Made by a program: the position numbers and the translations under genes
The notes under the pieces: model-generated
What the model was told of the DNA's origin: nothing
Seen by the model: the letters and a program-made list of their open reading frames with translations, nothing else
Database searches by the model: none
NCBI GenBank assembly: GCA_902765625.1
Contig: CACXAO010000025.1
Coordinates: 1-48,756, forward strand
Direction: 5' to 3'
Length of the DNA: 48,756 nt
Origin: an uncultured Ruminococcus sp.
GTDB taxonomy: Bacteria > Bacillota > Clostridia > Oscillospirales > Acutalibacteraceae
Shown here: positions 23,010-32,217 of the stretch, one piece after another
Layout of the letters: each line of letters opens with the position of its first letter
How positions within the stretch are numbered: the first letter of the stretch is position 1

Positions 23010-24818
23010 TTAACCAATTAAGTGTAATTTTTCAAGTGTTTTTGCGATTTTTTCGCCTTTTGGTAAAAAGCGCACCTCTTTAGCGGAAAATGTTCGCAAT
23101 ATTAGTAAAATTGCGATATAAACAATAACCGCAGCAATAATAGCAAGAATTGTGCTAAGACGGTGGTTCATTTTTCCCTCGAGGAAGGCGTTTGCAAAAT
23201 ACGCCGCCGCTGCACATCCAACCGCCGCAATAAGCGGTTTTACGGTTGTTGACAGGAAGTCCGGAACCACCTTTGAATGCTTGATCAACAGGTACATTCC
23301 CGCTACGCAGATGATCGCGTAGGAAATCATCGAACCGGCGGTCGCACCCTGAATATTGATTTCGGGAATGCTTACAAACACCCACGACGTGCCGATTTTA
23401 ATAAGCATGCAGATCGTGTAGAGTATCATCGGCAGCTTTACCTTGCCGATACCGTTGAGCATGCTGCAGATCGGGGTGATGATCGCCGTAAAAATAGTCG
23501 TGATTCCCATCAGGGTAAGCACGTTGCCGCCTACCTCCACGATATCGCGGCTCGCGTAAATAAAGCCCATTATCGGGTGCGCAAGCACGCAGAGTCCGAA
23601 CGCCATAGGCAGCGTGAACATCATCGTCATTTTCAGAACGGTATCAACCGAGCTTTTAAGCTCCTTCTTGTCGCCCTTCGTCCATGCGCTGGTAACGTTA
23701 GGCATGGCGCTTGAGCCGAATACCTGAGTAACTGCGGTGACAAGCTGCATAAGGGTAAGCGACGAGCCGTAGCATCCCCAAAGGCTGGTGTGAATTGTCG
23801 GCGCAATATCCTTGAAGCCGTAAAATACCTCGCGCGGATAAAAATCGTGATACTGGCGGTACAGCGAATCGGCATTGTTCTGAGCAAGTCCGAAAAGCAC
23901 GTTCTGAATAATGACCGCGTCAATCAGCGAACCGATGCTCATTACAAGCGCGCCGCCGACTATGGGAAGCGCGGTGCGGATGATTATACCCAAGGTTTCC
24001 TTCTGACGTCTCGCGGTGACGGAGTTCTCGAAAAACTCTTTGGGAATTCCGTCGCCGCCGATTTTGTATTTCAGAATCAAAAAAATACTTGAGCAAAGGC
24101 TTGCAAGCGAGATTCCGCAGATGTTGCCTGCCACAGAGAAGGCGAGGATAGTATTCTGCGCCTCGTTGATGTCGCGCAGCTCGAACCAGAGAAAAGCTCC
24201 GGTCTCCTTATAGTGAGCCATGCCGAAATACATGATCGTGTAGGCGAACGCAGCGCCCAGCACGAGCTTTACAACAGCCTCGATAACCTCGGAAACCGCT
24301 GTCGGGAACATATTGCGCTGTCCCTCAAAGTAGCCGCGGTAGATTGAGGCTATGCAGCCAAAGAGCACCGTCGGCGCCAGTGCGAGCATCGCGTAGATCG
24401 AATACGGCGACTTTACAAACTGGAACGCGTAAGGAAAGCTTATCAGCATAAGTCCTATGGTGCAGACGAGTCCGACCACCAAAAACAGCGGGATTGAGAC
24501 CCTGTGTACCTGCTTTACGTCCTTATACCTCTCCTCCGCCATATTTTGGGAGATCATGCGCGATATCACGATCGGCAGACCGCCCGTGGCGACGGTGAAG
24601 ATAACGCCGAATACCTCGTAAGCATTGTTATAGATGCCCATTCCCATCGAGGCAAGGCTCTGTCCGAACATGGAGTAGATGTTGGTGAGGATGACCTTGT
24701 CGAGGACTCCGAACACCTTGACAACCACCATGCTGACGGTAAGTATCGCGGCGCCTTTTACAAAGGTCTGCGAGGCGCTTTGGCTCGCGTTGGCAACCGC
24801 GTTATATTTTTTTGACAA
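23010..24818 (-). CDS. spoVB: SpoVB-like lipid flippase of the MOP family
   Basis: A 602-residue membrane protein with about 14 hydrophobic helices, belonging to the MurJ/SpoVB branch of the MOP exporter superfamily. SpoVB is thought to flip lipid-linked precursors for spore cortex peptidoglycan. Seen: FVKGAAILTVSMVVVKVFG near the N-terminus, TGGLPIVISRMIS, and GYFEGQRNMFPTA in the region of residues 155-185. Its place directly upstream of mazG and hup matches spoVB of other Clostridia. The start is a TTG (24818) after AAGGTGA. A housekeeping MurJ role cannot be excluded from sequence alone. Confidence 0.88.
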   Translation of the reverse strand: MSKKYNAVANASQSASQTFVKGAAILTVSMVVVKVFGVLDKVILTNIYSMFGQSLASMGMGIYNNAYEVFGVIFTVATGGLPIVISRMISQNMAEERYKDVKQVHRVSIPLFLVVGLVCTIGLMLISFPYAFQFVKSPYSIYAMLALAPTVLFGCIASIYRGYFEGQRNMFPTAVSEVIEAVVKLVLGAAFAYTIMYFGMAHYKETGAFLWFELRDINEAQNTILAFSVAGNICGISLASLCSSIFLILKYKIGGDGIPKEFFENSVTARRQKETLGIIIRTALPIVGGALVMSIGSLIDAVIIQNVLFGLAQNNADSLYRQYHDFYPREVFYGFKDIAPTIHTSLWGCYGSSLTLMQLVTAVTQVFGSSAMPNVTSAWTKGDKKELKSSVDTVLKMTMMFTLPMAFGLCVLAHPIMGFIYASRDIVEVGGNVLTLMGITTIFTAIITPICSMLNGIGKVKLPMILYTICMLIKIGTSWVFVSIPEINIQGATAGSMISYAIICVAGMYLLIKHSKVVPDFLSTTVKPLIAAVGCAAAAYFANAFLEGKMNHRLSTILAIIAAVIVYIAILLILRTFSAKEVRFLPKGEKIAKTLEKLHLIG

Positions 24819-24858
24819 ATTGAATCACCTTATAAATCAGATTCGGTTACTCAGCGGC

Positions 24859-25335
24859 TCATTCCGCTGTCTCGGTCACTGCCTCGGCAGCAGCGTCGGC
24901 TGCTTCCTCAACTGTCTGAACAGCTGCAGGCGCCTCTGCTTTTTCAGCGGTAACAGGCTCGTCGTCCTCAAGCTTTGCGCCGCAGATGTTGCAGTAAATG
25001 GAGTTTCTGGGGATTTTAGCCTCGCACTGAGGGCACTTCTTCTGGTTCTTTACGGAATCGATATGAGCGTTGATGATGTCGAGGTTCTCCTTGAGCTCCT
25101 TGACGTCGGCAACGAGCTGAGCGATTTCAGCGGAGGTATCAACGCCGAATACCTCTTTTTTGTAGGTATACTTACCGATATCGCGGAGCTTCTTGTTGAT
25201 CTCGCCGCGGATCTCGGCTGCGGTAATCTTGTGCTTGGAGGTGTCGTAAACGGTTGACGCCTTCTTTGAAACAACGGCTGCTGCCGCCTTGGCATTAACT
25301 ACTACGTCGTCAAAAATTTCATCGAATTTTCCCAT
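24859..25335 (-). CDS. zinc-ribbon protein of unknown function
   Basis: A 158-residue soluble protein. The N-terminal half is helical and charged, with coiled-coil-like stretches (IRGEINKKLRDIGKYTYKK, then VADVKELKENLDIINAHID). A single zinc ribbon follows with CPQCEAKIP and YCNICGAKL (about residues 97-121). The last 35 residues are Ala/Glu-rich. Similar small zinc-ribbon proteins are common in Clostridia but I know no function. I chose ATG 25335 after AAAGGTG; the GTG within that site is not credible as start. It has its own promoter and lies 40 nt before spoVB, so may be cotranscribed with it. Confidence 0.75.
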   Translation of the reverse strand: MGKFDEIFDDVVVNAKAAAAVVSKKASTVYDTSKHKITAAEIRGEINKKLRDIGKYTYKKEVFGVDTSAEIAQLVADVKELKENLDIINAHIDSVKNQKKCPQCEAKIPRNSIYCNICGAKLEDDEPVTAEKAEAPAAVQTVEEAADAAAEAVTETAE

Positions 25336-25388
25336 AATAATCACCTTTCTGTTAAATCTTGGGCTATGCCCGTTTTATATTATCAAAT

Positions 25389-25417
25389 AGTATAGCACTA
25401 TTTAATATTTTATTCAA
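25389..25417 (-). promoter_or_regulatory. promoter of the zinc-ribbon gene and perhaps spoVB
   Basis: Minus-strand -35 TTGAAT (25412-25417) and -10 TATACT (25389-25394) with a 17-nt spacer, placed directly after the hemZ stop codon. Confidence 0.75.
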
Positions 25418-25421
25418 TGGT

Positions 25422-26861
25422 CTATTTGCCGTAAAAGCCTGATATATCGGCTTTTCTTTTAAGGATTTCGTCAAATCGGTCTATATATTCATACGGAAAT
25501 TTGAAGTTAAATATCCGTTTGAGATAGCCTGTTTGCTGATTTTTCAGCTTTGTCACGCCTCCGCACCCGCATGCGAGTATCGTATGGGTCTCGTCCATTA
25601 CATATACGTTGTACAGACTCTCGCAGCCGCGCTTTGACCAGCCTACGTTTTCGAGGTTGCCCACCATCCGCGTCTGGCGGTAGAGGTAGTACGGAATATA
25701 TTCGCGCTCTGTCAGCCGCTTTTTGGCATACGCAAGCATTTTCCGCGCCGCCTCAGCTTCGCCGCGGTCGAGGGTCTTGCCGTCCTGAGTGAGTGTTGAC
25801 GCGCGCTTCATGCAGAGCGTATGAACCGTTACGCACTCGGCGTCAAGACGAAGCATATCGTCGAGAGAACGGGCAAAGCTCTCCGGATTATCGCCGGGCA
25901 GTCCGGCAATCAGATCGGTATTGATATTGTGAAAGCCGCTTTTGCGCGCAAGATCGAACGCCTTGAAGAAATCGTCCGCCGTGTGCCTTCTGCCGATTGT
26001 TCGAAGAACCTCGTCGTTAGTCGTTTGGGGATTTATGCTGATACGGTCGACTTTATTTTCTTTTAAAGAATTAAGCTTTTCTGTTGTAATGGTTTCGGGT
26101 CTGCCGGCTTCAACCGTGAACTCGCGGCAGGTTGACAAATCAAAGCACGAATTCACCGTACCGAGCACCCTGTCGAGCTGCTCTGCGCTGAGGGTGGTCG
26201 GAGTGCCGCCGCCGAAATACACGCTTTCAAGGCGGAGTCCCAAGTCAGAAGCGATCTGCGCGGTCGCCTTGATTTCCTCGCAGAGCAAATCGGCGTAGGG
26301 CTGAATCAGCTTTTTCGCGCGTTCAACCGAGGACATCACGAACGAACAGTAGCTGCACCTCGTCGGGCAAAACGGCACGCCTACGTACAGACTGAAGCTC
26401 TCCGGCCGCGAAAGTCCGATAATCCGCTGCTCGTGCTCCTCCGTCATCATCGCAAGGCTGAGCTTTTCGGGACTGACATAGTAATCGTCGAGAAAACGGC
26501 GTTCAACCGCCGCTTCGCCCAGCTCCTCCCTGACGCGGCGCAGAAGCTTTATCGGTCTAACTCCCGTAAGCAAGCCCCACGGCTGGTCGACTCCGCTGAA
26601 ATCACGCAGAATCACATACAGAAGCTTGACCATGCTCAGCTCGTTTGAGTTGTCGTCGGCTGAAACAGGCGCGGTTTTCTCCGCCGCAAAATCGCCGATG
26701 CGCACGCTCACCGTGATACATTCGCCCTGTTCGGCGCAGATATACGGAAGCTCCAAGGGAGTGTCGTCCTTGAAAACGTTGATTTTCTCGTTCGGAAAGA
26801 ACAGCCGCGTGAGGTTTTCAAGCTCAAACCAGAATTTATTGTTGCGGACGTACAGATTCAT
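25422..26861 (-). CDS. hemZ: HemZ-like radical SAM protein
   Basis: A 479-residue radical SAM enzyme of the HemZ/HemN group, annotated as oxygen-independent coproporphyrinogen III dehydrogenase. The N-terminal extension carries the HemZ signature LLTGVRPIKL (97-106). The cluster motif is CPTRCSYC (Cys165, Cys169, Cys172), then FGGGTPTTL and the HemN C-terminal region. HemZ family members often occur in organisms without haem synthesis, so the true substrate is uncertain. ATG 26861 comes 1 nt after the stop of the preceding gene, with GAGGAG inside that gene's end. It is the last gene of the long hprK-hemZ block. Confidence 0.88.
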   Translation of the reverse strand: MNLYVRNNKFWFELENLTRLFFPNEKINVFKDDTPLELPYICAEQGECITVSVRIGDFAAEKTAPVSADDNSNELSMVKLLYVILRDFSGVDQPWGLLTGVRPIKLLRRVREELGEAAVERRFLDDYYVSPEKLSLAMMTEEHEQRIIGLSRPESFSLYVGVPFCPTRCSYCSFVMSSVERAKKLIQPYADLLCEEIKATAQIASDLGLRLESVYFGGGTPTTLSAEQLDRVLGTVNSCFDLSTCREFTVEAGRPETITTEKLNSLKENKVDRISINPQTTNDEVLRTIGRRHTADDFFKAFDLARKSGFHNINTDLIAGLPGDNPESFARSLDDMLRLDAECVTVHTLCMKRASTLTQDGKTLDRGEAEAARKMLAYAKKRLTEREYIPYYLYRQTRMVGNLENVGWSKRGCESLYNVYVMDETHTILACGCGGVTKLKNQQTGYLKRIFNFKFPYEYIDRFDEILKRKADISGFYGK

Positions 26862-26862
26862 C

Positions 26863-27489
26863 TCAGAGTCTCCTCATCAGAGGATTCCATCTGCGTTCGT
26901 GCTCCAGCGTAGTCATCGGACCGTGACCGGGGATTACGTGGTAATCGCCCTCAAGCTCCTTAAGCTTCTTGAGCGAGGCGATCATGTTGCCGTCGTCGCC
27001 GGTAGGCAGGTCGGTTCTGCCGTAGGACTCGCAAAAGAGCGTGTCGCCGCTGATAATAACGTCGTCGAAAATATACACGCCGCAGCCGCTTGTGTGACCC
27101 GGTGTATAGAGATATTTGATTTCGGTTTCGCCGAGCCTGAACACCTCGCCGTCCTCGAGCAGGATATCTGCCGAAAACGGGGTGAACGGAATGCCGTGAC
27201 GCGCAGTGCCGTTGTAGTCGGTATTGCTCAGAAACTCGTTGTTGTGCTTTCCCGTTACGATTTTCGCGCCGAATTTGTCGGCGAGCTGCTTTGCGAAGCA
27301 GATGTGGTCGTAATGGCCGTGGGTGAGAATTACGTACTCAAGCCTGCCGCCGTCCTTTTCTATCTGCGAAATCAGCGCCTTGCTCTCGGCGCCGGGGTCG
27401 GTCACGGCGTTTTTGCCGGTAGCCTCGTCGACGAGGTAGCAGCAGTTTGTTGCAAGCTCGGTTACATGGTAAAGTTTTATATCAATCAT
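26863..27489 (-). CDS. metallo-beta-lactamase fold hydrolase (glyoxalase II-like)
   Basis: A 208-residue single-domain metallo-beta-lactamase-fold hydrolase. Metal ligands are in THGHYDH (motif II), TPGHTSG, SGDTLF and PGHGPMT near the C-terminus, so the binuclear site is complete. Small YcbL/glyoxalase II-like proteins of this length hydrolyse thioesters such as hydroxyacylglutathione or its analogue; the substrate is not known here. The start overlaps the dtd stop in ATGA, and the same dtd-MBL pairing after relA is frequent in Clostridia. Confidence 0.9.
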   Translation of the reverse strand: MIDIKLYHVTELATNCCYLVDEATGKNAVTDPGAESKALISQIEKDGGRLEYVILTHGHYDHICFAKQLADKFGAKIVTGKHNNEFLSNTDYNGTARHGIPFTPFSADILLEDGEVFRLGETEIKYLYTPGHTSGCGVYIFDDVIISGDTLFCESYGRTDLPTGDDGNMIASLKKLKELEGDYHVIPGHGPMTTLEHERRWNPLMRRL

Positions 27490-27941
27490 CGTTTCAGATC
27501 CTTTGAGTTAATGTCGATGGTGACGGGTCCGTCGTTGAGAAGCGACACCGCCATATCAGCGCCGAAAATTCCCTGCGCAACCTTTTTTACTCCGGCGTCG
27601 CGCAGTCTTTGGCTGAAATACTCGTAGAGCGGCTCAGCCTGCTCGGGTCGGGCGGCGGCTATAAAGCTCGGCCGTCTGCCGTGGGAGCAGTCCGCGCAGA
27701 GAGTGAAGTTCGAAATGACGAGCACCTCGCCGCCGATTTCGGCAAGCGAGAGGTTCATCTTGTCGTTTTCATCGGTAAAAACGCGAAGTCCCGCGATCTT
27801 GTCGGCGAGAACCTCGGCTTCCCTTTGGTCGTCCTCGCGGGCTACGCCGAGAAGAACGAGGAAACCCTTTCCGATTTCTCCCACAACCTCTCCGTCGACC
27901 TCAACCTTAGCGAATTTTACCCTTTGAAGAATTGCTTTCAT
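27486..27941 (-). CDS. dtd: D-aminoacyl-tRNA deacylase
   Basis: A 151-residue DTD that hydrolyses D-amino acids (and glycine mischarged on tRNA-Ala) from tRNA. The catalytic motifs are present: [17 protein letters not shown] (usual SQxTL and GxRPSF) and the Gly-cisPro motif NDGPVT near residues 135-140. SNFTL in place of SQFTL is a conservative change. It lies 21 nt after relA and overlaps the next gene. Confidence 0.95.
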   Translation of the reverse strand: MKAILQRVKFAKVEVDGEVVGEIGKGFLVLLGVAREDDQREAEVLADKIAGLRVFTDENDKMNLSLAEIGGEVLVISNFTLCADCSHGRRPSFIAAARPEQAEPLYEYFSQRLRDAGVKKVAQGIFGADMAVSLLNDGPVTIDINSKDLKR

Positions 27942-27962
27942 AATTATTTATCCTGTGAAAAA

Positions 27963-30158
27963 TTATAATCTCTTGATTTCCTCAATGCCGTTGATATCCG
28001 AAAGTCTGGAAATAACGCCGCGAAGGTGATTTTTGCCCATAACGTCGATCGTTACGGTGACGACAGCCTTGTTGTCCTTGATCTCGCGGGAATTGAGGGT
28101 GTGAATATTGATGTGCATGCTCGACAGCTTAACCGTGACGTCGGCGAGAAGTCCCGAGCGGTCGGAAGCGATAATTTGCAGAGTGCTGCGGAACGCCTCC
28201 TCAACCTGCTCCTCCCAGAAGCAGCTTACCCAGCGCTCTGGTTCCTCGGACTGCGAAATATCCTTTGGGACGTTGGTGCAGGTGCGCTTGTGGATCGAAA
28301 CGCCGTAGCCGCGGGTGATATATCCGATGATCTCGTCTCCGGGAAGCGGATTGCAGCAGTTTGAGAATTTGACGAGAACGTCGTCGTTGCCCTCGATAAT
28401 TACGCCTGAGCTTGCCTTGCTGCGCTTTTCGGGCACGGGAGGCACGGTAATGTTTTCGAGGTCGGTGGCGTAGGTTTTCTGGTACTCCTCGCGCAGACGG
28501 GGCATGATTTTCCAGAGCTGGATTCCGCCGTAGCCTACCGCCGCGTAGAAGTCGTCGAGCGTGTTATACTGCTTTTTGACCGAAACGCTGCGGAAAAACT
28601 CGGGATACTCCTCCTCGTTCAGGTTCATTCCCTGACGCTTGAATTCGCGCTCGATCATCGCCTTGCCCTCGACAATGTTTTCGTCGCGCTTTTCGTGCTT
28701 GAACCACTGCCTGATTTTCGACTTTGCCGAGGCTGTCTTGCAGATATCGATCCATCCGCGGTTGGGATGCTCCTCCTTTTGGGTGAGGATCTCGCAAATA
28801 TCGCCTGTGCGAAGCTTATAGTCGATAGGAACGATCTTGTTGTTTATTTTTGCGCCGACCATTCGGTGACCGACCTGTGTGTGGATAAGATAAGCGAGGT
28901 CGATAGGCGTTGAACCCCTCGGAAGGCTCATTACGTCGCCCTTGGGAGTGAATACGTAAACGTCGTTTTCCTCAAAGTCGTTGCGGATATTGCGCGCGAT
29001 GTCGGTGGCGTCCTCCGTCTGAAGCTGTTCGAGGATCATCTTTCTGACGTTCTCGATATTCTTGTGCAGCCTATCCTCGACCTTGCCGTTTTTGTCCATG
29101 CCGAGCTTGTATTTCCAGTGCGCCGCGATTCCGTACTCGGCGGTGTAGTGCATTTCCCATGTGCGTATCTGCACCTCGAAGGGAATGGCGTTTTTGTCGA
29201 GAACGGTGGTGTGGAGGCTCTGGTACATATTCGGCTTGGGCATCGAAATGTAGTCCTTGAAGCGGTTGGGAATCGGCTTGAATATATCGTGCACAACGCC
29301 GAGGACGTTGTAGCAGTCGGAAACGTTGTCTACAATCACCCTGACCGCGAACACGTCGAAGATCTGGTCGATACTCTGTCCGCGCATAAAGGTCTTGCGG
29401 TAGATGCTGTTGATGCTCTTGACCCTGCCGCTGATAAAAACGTTCTTTATCGTATCCTTTGTTTTCGCAAGGAGCTGGGCTTTGATCTCCTCAATAAACT
29501 TATCTCTGCCCTCCTCGTTCATAAGAAGGGTGTTTTCGATTTCGCTGTAGCCTATCGGGTCGAGGTACTGCAGCGAACGGTCCTCAAGCTCATCCTTGAT
29601 CGCCTTGATACCGAGACGGTGCGCGATTGGCGCGAACACCTGCATGTTTTCAAGCGACTTGTCTCTGCGCTTCTGCTCGGGCATACAGTCCATCGTGCGC
29701 ATATTGTGCAGGCGGTCGGCGAGCTTGATGATGATGACGCGGATATCGTCTGCCATCGCGATAAGCATTTTTCTTATGTTCTCAGCCTGCTGCTCCTCGC
29801 GCGAGGAATACGGGATTTTTGAAATTTTGGTTACGCCGTCGATCAGCTTGGCTACGTCCGCACCGAAGCGCTTGCCAACCTCCTCGAGGGTAACGTAGGT
29901 GTCCTCCACCGTGTCGTGCAGCAGCGCACCGCAGATGGTGTCGGTGTCCATTCCGAGCTCCGCGACAATACAGGCAACTGAGGTGGGGTGAAGAATGTAC
30001 GGAATACCCGATACTCTGCGCTGATCGCCGTGGCACTTCTCGGCAAAGGCGTATGCGGAGCGTATTTTCTCCATATCGCAGTTATTGTTCGATGTTTCGA
30101 GAATATGCTCAAGCTCCGAATAGTCCTGATAATGCGCAACGTTTGAAAATCTGCTCAC
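27963..30158 (-). CDS. relA: bifunctional (p)ppGpp synthetase/hydrolase RelA/SpoT
   Basis: A 731-residue long RSH enzyme that makes and degrades the alarmone (p)ppGpp. Order: HD hydrolase domain with HDTVEDT (His81-Asp82), synthetase domain with FDVFAVRVIV and YISMPKPNMYQSLHTTV, TGS domain (about 395-460, DVYVFTPKGDVMSLPRGST), a zinc-finger-type CNPLPGDEI segment and a C-terminal ACT domain. Both catalytic domains look intact. The start is GTG 30158 after AAGGAGG, overlapping the recJ stop (GTGA). It is followed by dtd, as in most Bacillota. Confidence 0.96.
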   Translation of the reverse strand: MSRFSNVAHYQDYSELEHILETSNNNCDMEKIRSAYAFAEKCHGDQRRVSGIPYILHPTSVACIVAELGMDTDTICGALLHDTVEDTYVTLEEVGKRFGADVAKLIDGVTKISKIPYSSREEQQAENIRKMLIAMADDIRVIIIKLADRLHNMRTMDCMPEQKRRDKSLENMQVFAPIAHRLGIKAIKDELEDRSLQYLDPIGYSEIENTLLMNEEGRDKFIEEIKAQLLAKTKDTIKNVFISGRVKSINSIYRKTFMRGQSIDQIFDVFAVRVIVDNVSDCYNVLGVVHDIFKPIPNRFKDYISMPKPNMYQSLHTTVLDKNAIPFEVQIRTWEMHYTAEYGIAAHWKYKLGMDKNGKVEDRLHKNIENVRKMILEQLQTEDATDIARNIRNDFEENDVYVFTPKGDVMSLPRGSTPIDLAYLIHTQVGHRMVGAKINNKIVPIDYKLRTGDICEILTQKEEHPNRGWIDICKTASAKSKIRQWFKHEKRDENIVEGKAMIEREFKRQGMNLNEEEYPEFFRSVSVKKQYNTLDDFYAAVGYGGIQLWKIMPRLREEYQKTYATDLENITVPPVPEKRSKASSGVIIEGNDDVLVKFSNCCNPLPGDEIIGYITRGYGVSIHKRTCTNVPKDISQSEEPERWVSCFWEEQVEEAFRSTLQIIASDRSGLLADVTVKLSSMHINIHTLNSREIKDNKAVVTVTIDVMGKNHLRGVISRLSDINGIEEIKRL

Positions 30159-32200
30159 TGTATCGCCTCCTTAATAGCTTTTATGACAGGTGCGGCTTCA
30201 AGACTGACCTTGCCGCTTGTCGGATTGAGGGTGATGGACGAATCGCTCATCCCCTCTGTATAATTAATCAGTGACAACTGCTTCATCGCTTCGAGAATAA
30301 CGCGTATTCTGCCGAAATTTATCTTTCCTCCCAGACGGTGAGTCAGTGTTTCGACAGGATAGCGGTAGCCGCCGTTGTTCCGCAAATAGCGGTAAACAAC
30401 AGCGAAATCCCCGCGCTCGGGCAACAGGCGTTTCAGAACGGTCTGAGACAGCCTTCTGCCGCAAAGGAGCGATTCAAACGCGCGGTTGGCGTTAAGAATA
30501 CGTTCGCTGTCGTCGTCGCTGTACTTGATTTCTTTAATGTATACGGCAACCGACTGATTGCCGTTGTAGGTGTTGATTTCGAGCGTCGCGGCAATATCTA
30601 CCACGTCGCCTTTGCAATACGGGAACTCCCCGGGCGTAACAAAGAAACACATTGCCGTTATCCCGGCGCCGTTTCGCGATAGATTGATACGGAGATGTTT
30701 ATTATTCCCAACAGGAATTATATTATCTATCGTCATGTTAAAAAATCCGAAAACCGGGGTCGGATTCCCCGCGCCGTACGGCTGCAGACATTCAAGCTCG
30801 CTGATTGCGGAAATATCGAGATACGCAGGATTGAGCTTGCAGTCGATATTCAGCGTATCATACGGCATCTTGGGAAACTCGGCGGCGTACTCGTTAATTC
30901 TTTTTCGGAATAATTCGATATTGCTTCTGTCGAGAGAAAGCCCTGCCGCCATCGGATGTCCGCCGTAGTGGGTAAGCAAATCGCTGCAGGCGGCGATGGC
31001 GTCGCAAAGCGGAAATCCCTCTACGCTTCTGCCTGAGCCTTTAGCCTTGTCGCCGTCACAGGAGATGACGATCGCCGGCTTGCCGAACGCCTCCTTTACG
31101 CGAGAAGCGACGATTCCGACAACACCCTGGTGCCATCCCTCTCCGGCGAGGACGATCACGCTGTCCTGAACGAGAGACGGGTTTTCCCTTACCATCCCAT
31201 CGATCTGCGAAACAATGCTGTTTTCGATCTCGCGTCTCTCGGTGTTGTCGTCCGTCATTGTCTGAGCGATTTCTATCGCATCGTCGTAGTCCTCGGTAAG
31301 AAGCAGGCTGACGGATTTTCCAGACGAGCCGAGTCTGCCGACCGCGTTAATCCGAGGAACGAGGGTGAATGAAACCTTGCCTGCGGTGATCGGTTTTTCG
31401 CCGATACCCGAGGCGTTAACAAGCGCGCTGATGCCCGGTCGGTCGGAATTTTTGATCCGCTCAAGTCCGCGCTTTACGAAAACGCGGTTTTCGCCGCGCA
31501 AATCTACGATATCGCCGATCGTTCCGAGACTGATTATATCGGCGTAGTTATCGAGCAGCATGTCGGTGTCGCAATACTCGCCCTCAAGCGCCATAATGAG
31601 CTTGAAAACGACCCCTACGCCCGAAAGACTTTTGAATCTGCTCTTACAGTCGGCGCGGTGCAGATCTACAACCGCCACAGCGTCGGGAAGCTCGGACAGC
31701 GGCATATGGTGATCGGTTACAACCGTGTCGATGCCCAATTCCCTGGCGTGAGCGATCTCGTTCTTTGCCGCTATTCCGTTGTCGACGGTAACGATAAGCT
31801 TAACGCCCTTCTCGCCCAGAGAGTCGACCGCAGCGATGTTCATGCCGTAACCCTCGGTCTCACGAGACGGAATGTAATAAATAACATTGGCGCCGACGGT
31901 CTCAAGGTATGAGTAAAGCAACGCGGTTGAGGTAACTCCGTCCGCGTCGTAGTCGCCGTAAATGCAGATCAGCTCTCCGCTGTCTATCGCCTGCTTTACG
32001 CGTTCGGCTGCCTTATCCATGTCCTTAATCTCAAACGGATCGCCGATTTCGCTGTTGTTGTTAAGGAAATCCTGCACCTCGTCGCGGGAAGAGAAACCTC
32101 TGATTTGCAGCAGCATGGCAATCAGCGGCGGAATTTCATTTTCTTGCTGGATCTGTTTTGCCTTTTCTCTGTCGAGCGGTGCAACCTTCCAAAGCTTCAA
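30155..32200 (-). CDS. recJ: single-stranded-DNA-specific exonuclease RecJ
   Basis: A 681-residue RecJ, a 5'-3' single-strand exonuclease in recombination and mismatch repair. DHH-family motifs: YGDYDADGVTSTALL, VTVDNGIA, VVTDHHMPL, and the DHHA1 motif GGHPMAAGLSL. An OB-fold DNA-binding part follows at about 460-560, and a further C-terminal extension of about 110 residues is present. The start is a TTG (32200) with AAAGGAAG 8 nt upstream. The stop overlaps relA by 4 nt. Length is within the longer range seen in Clostridia. Confidence 0.93.
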   Translation of the reverse strand: MKLWKVAPLDREKAKQIQQENEIPPLIAMLLQIRGFSSRDEVQDFLNNNSEIGDPFEIKDMDKAAERVKQAIDSGELICIYGDYDADGVTSTALLYSYLETVGANVIYYIPSRETEGYGMNIAAVDSLGEKGVKLIVTVDNGIAAKNEIAHARELGIDTVVTDHHMPLSELPDAVAVVDLHRADCKSRFKSLSGVGVVFKLIMALEGEYCDTDMLLDNYADIISLGTIGDIVDLRGENRVFVKRGLERIKNSDRPGISALVNASGIGEKPITAGKVSFTLVPRINAVGRLGSSGKSVSLLLTEDYDDAIEIAQTMTDDNTERREIENSIVSQIDGMVRENPSLVQDSVIVLAGEGWHQGVVGIVASRVKEAFGKPAIVISCDGDKAKGSGRSVEGFPLCDAIAACSDLLTHYGGHPMAAGLSLDRSNIELFRKRINEYAAEFPKMPYDTLNIDCKLNPAYLDISAISELECLQPYGAGNPTPVFGFFNMTIDNIIPVGNNKHLRINLSRNGAGITAMCFFVTPGEFPYCKGDVVDIAATLEINTYNGNQSVAVYIKEIKYSDDDSERILNANRAFESLLCGRRLSQTVLKRLLPERGDFAVVYRYLRNNGGYRYPVETLTHRLGGKINFGRIRVILEAMKQLSLINYTEGMSDSSITLNPTSGKVSLEAAPVIKAIKEAIQ

Positions 32201-32217
32201 AATCAGCGCTTCCTTTC

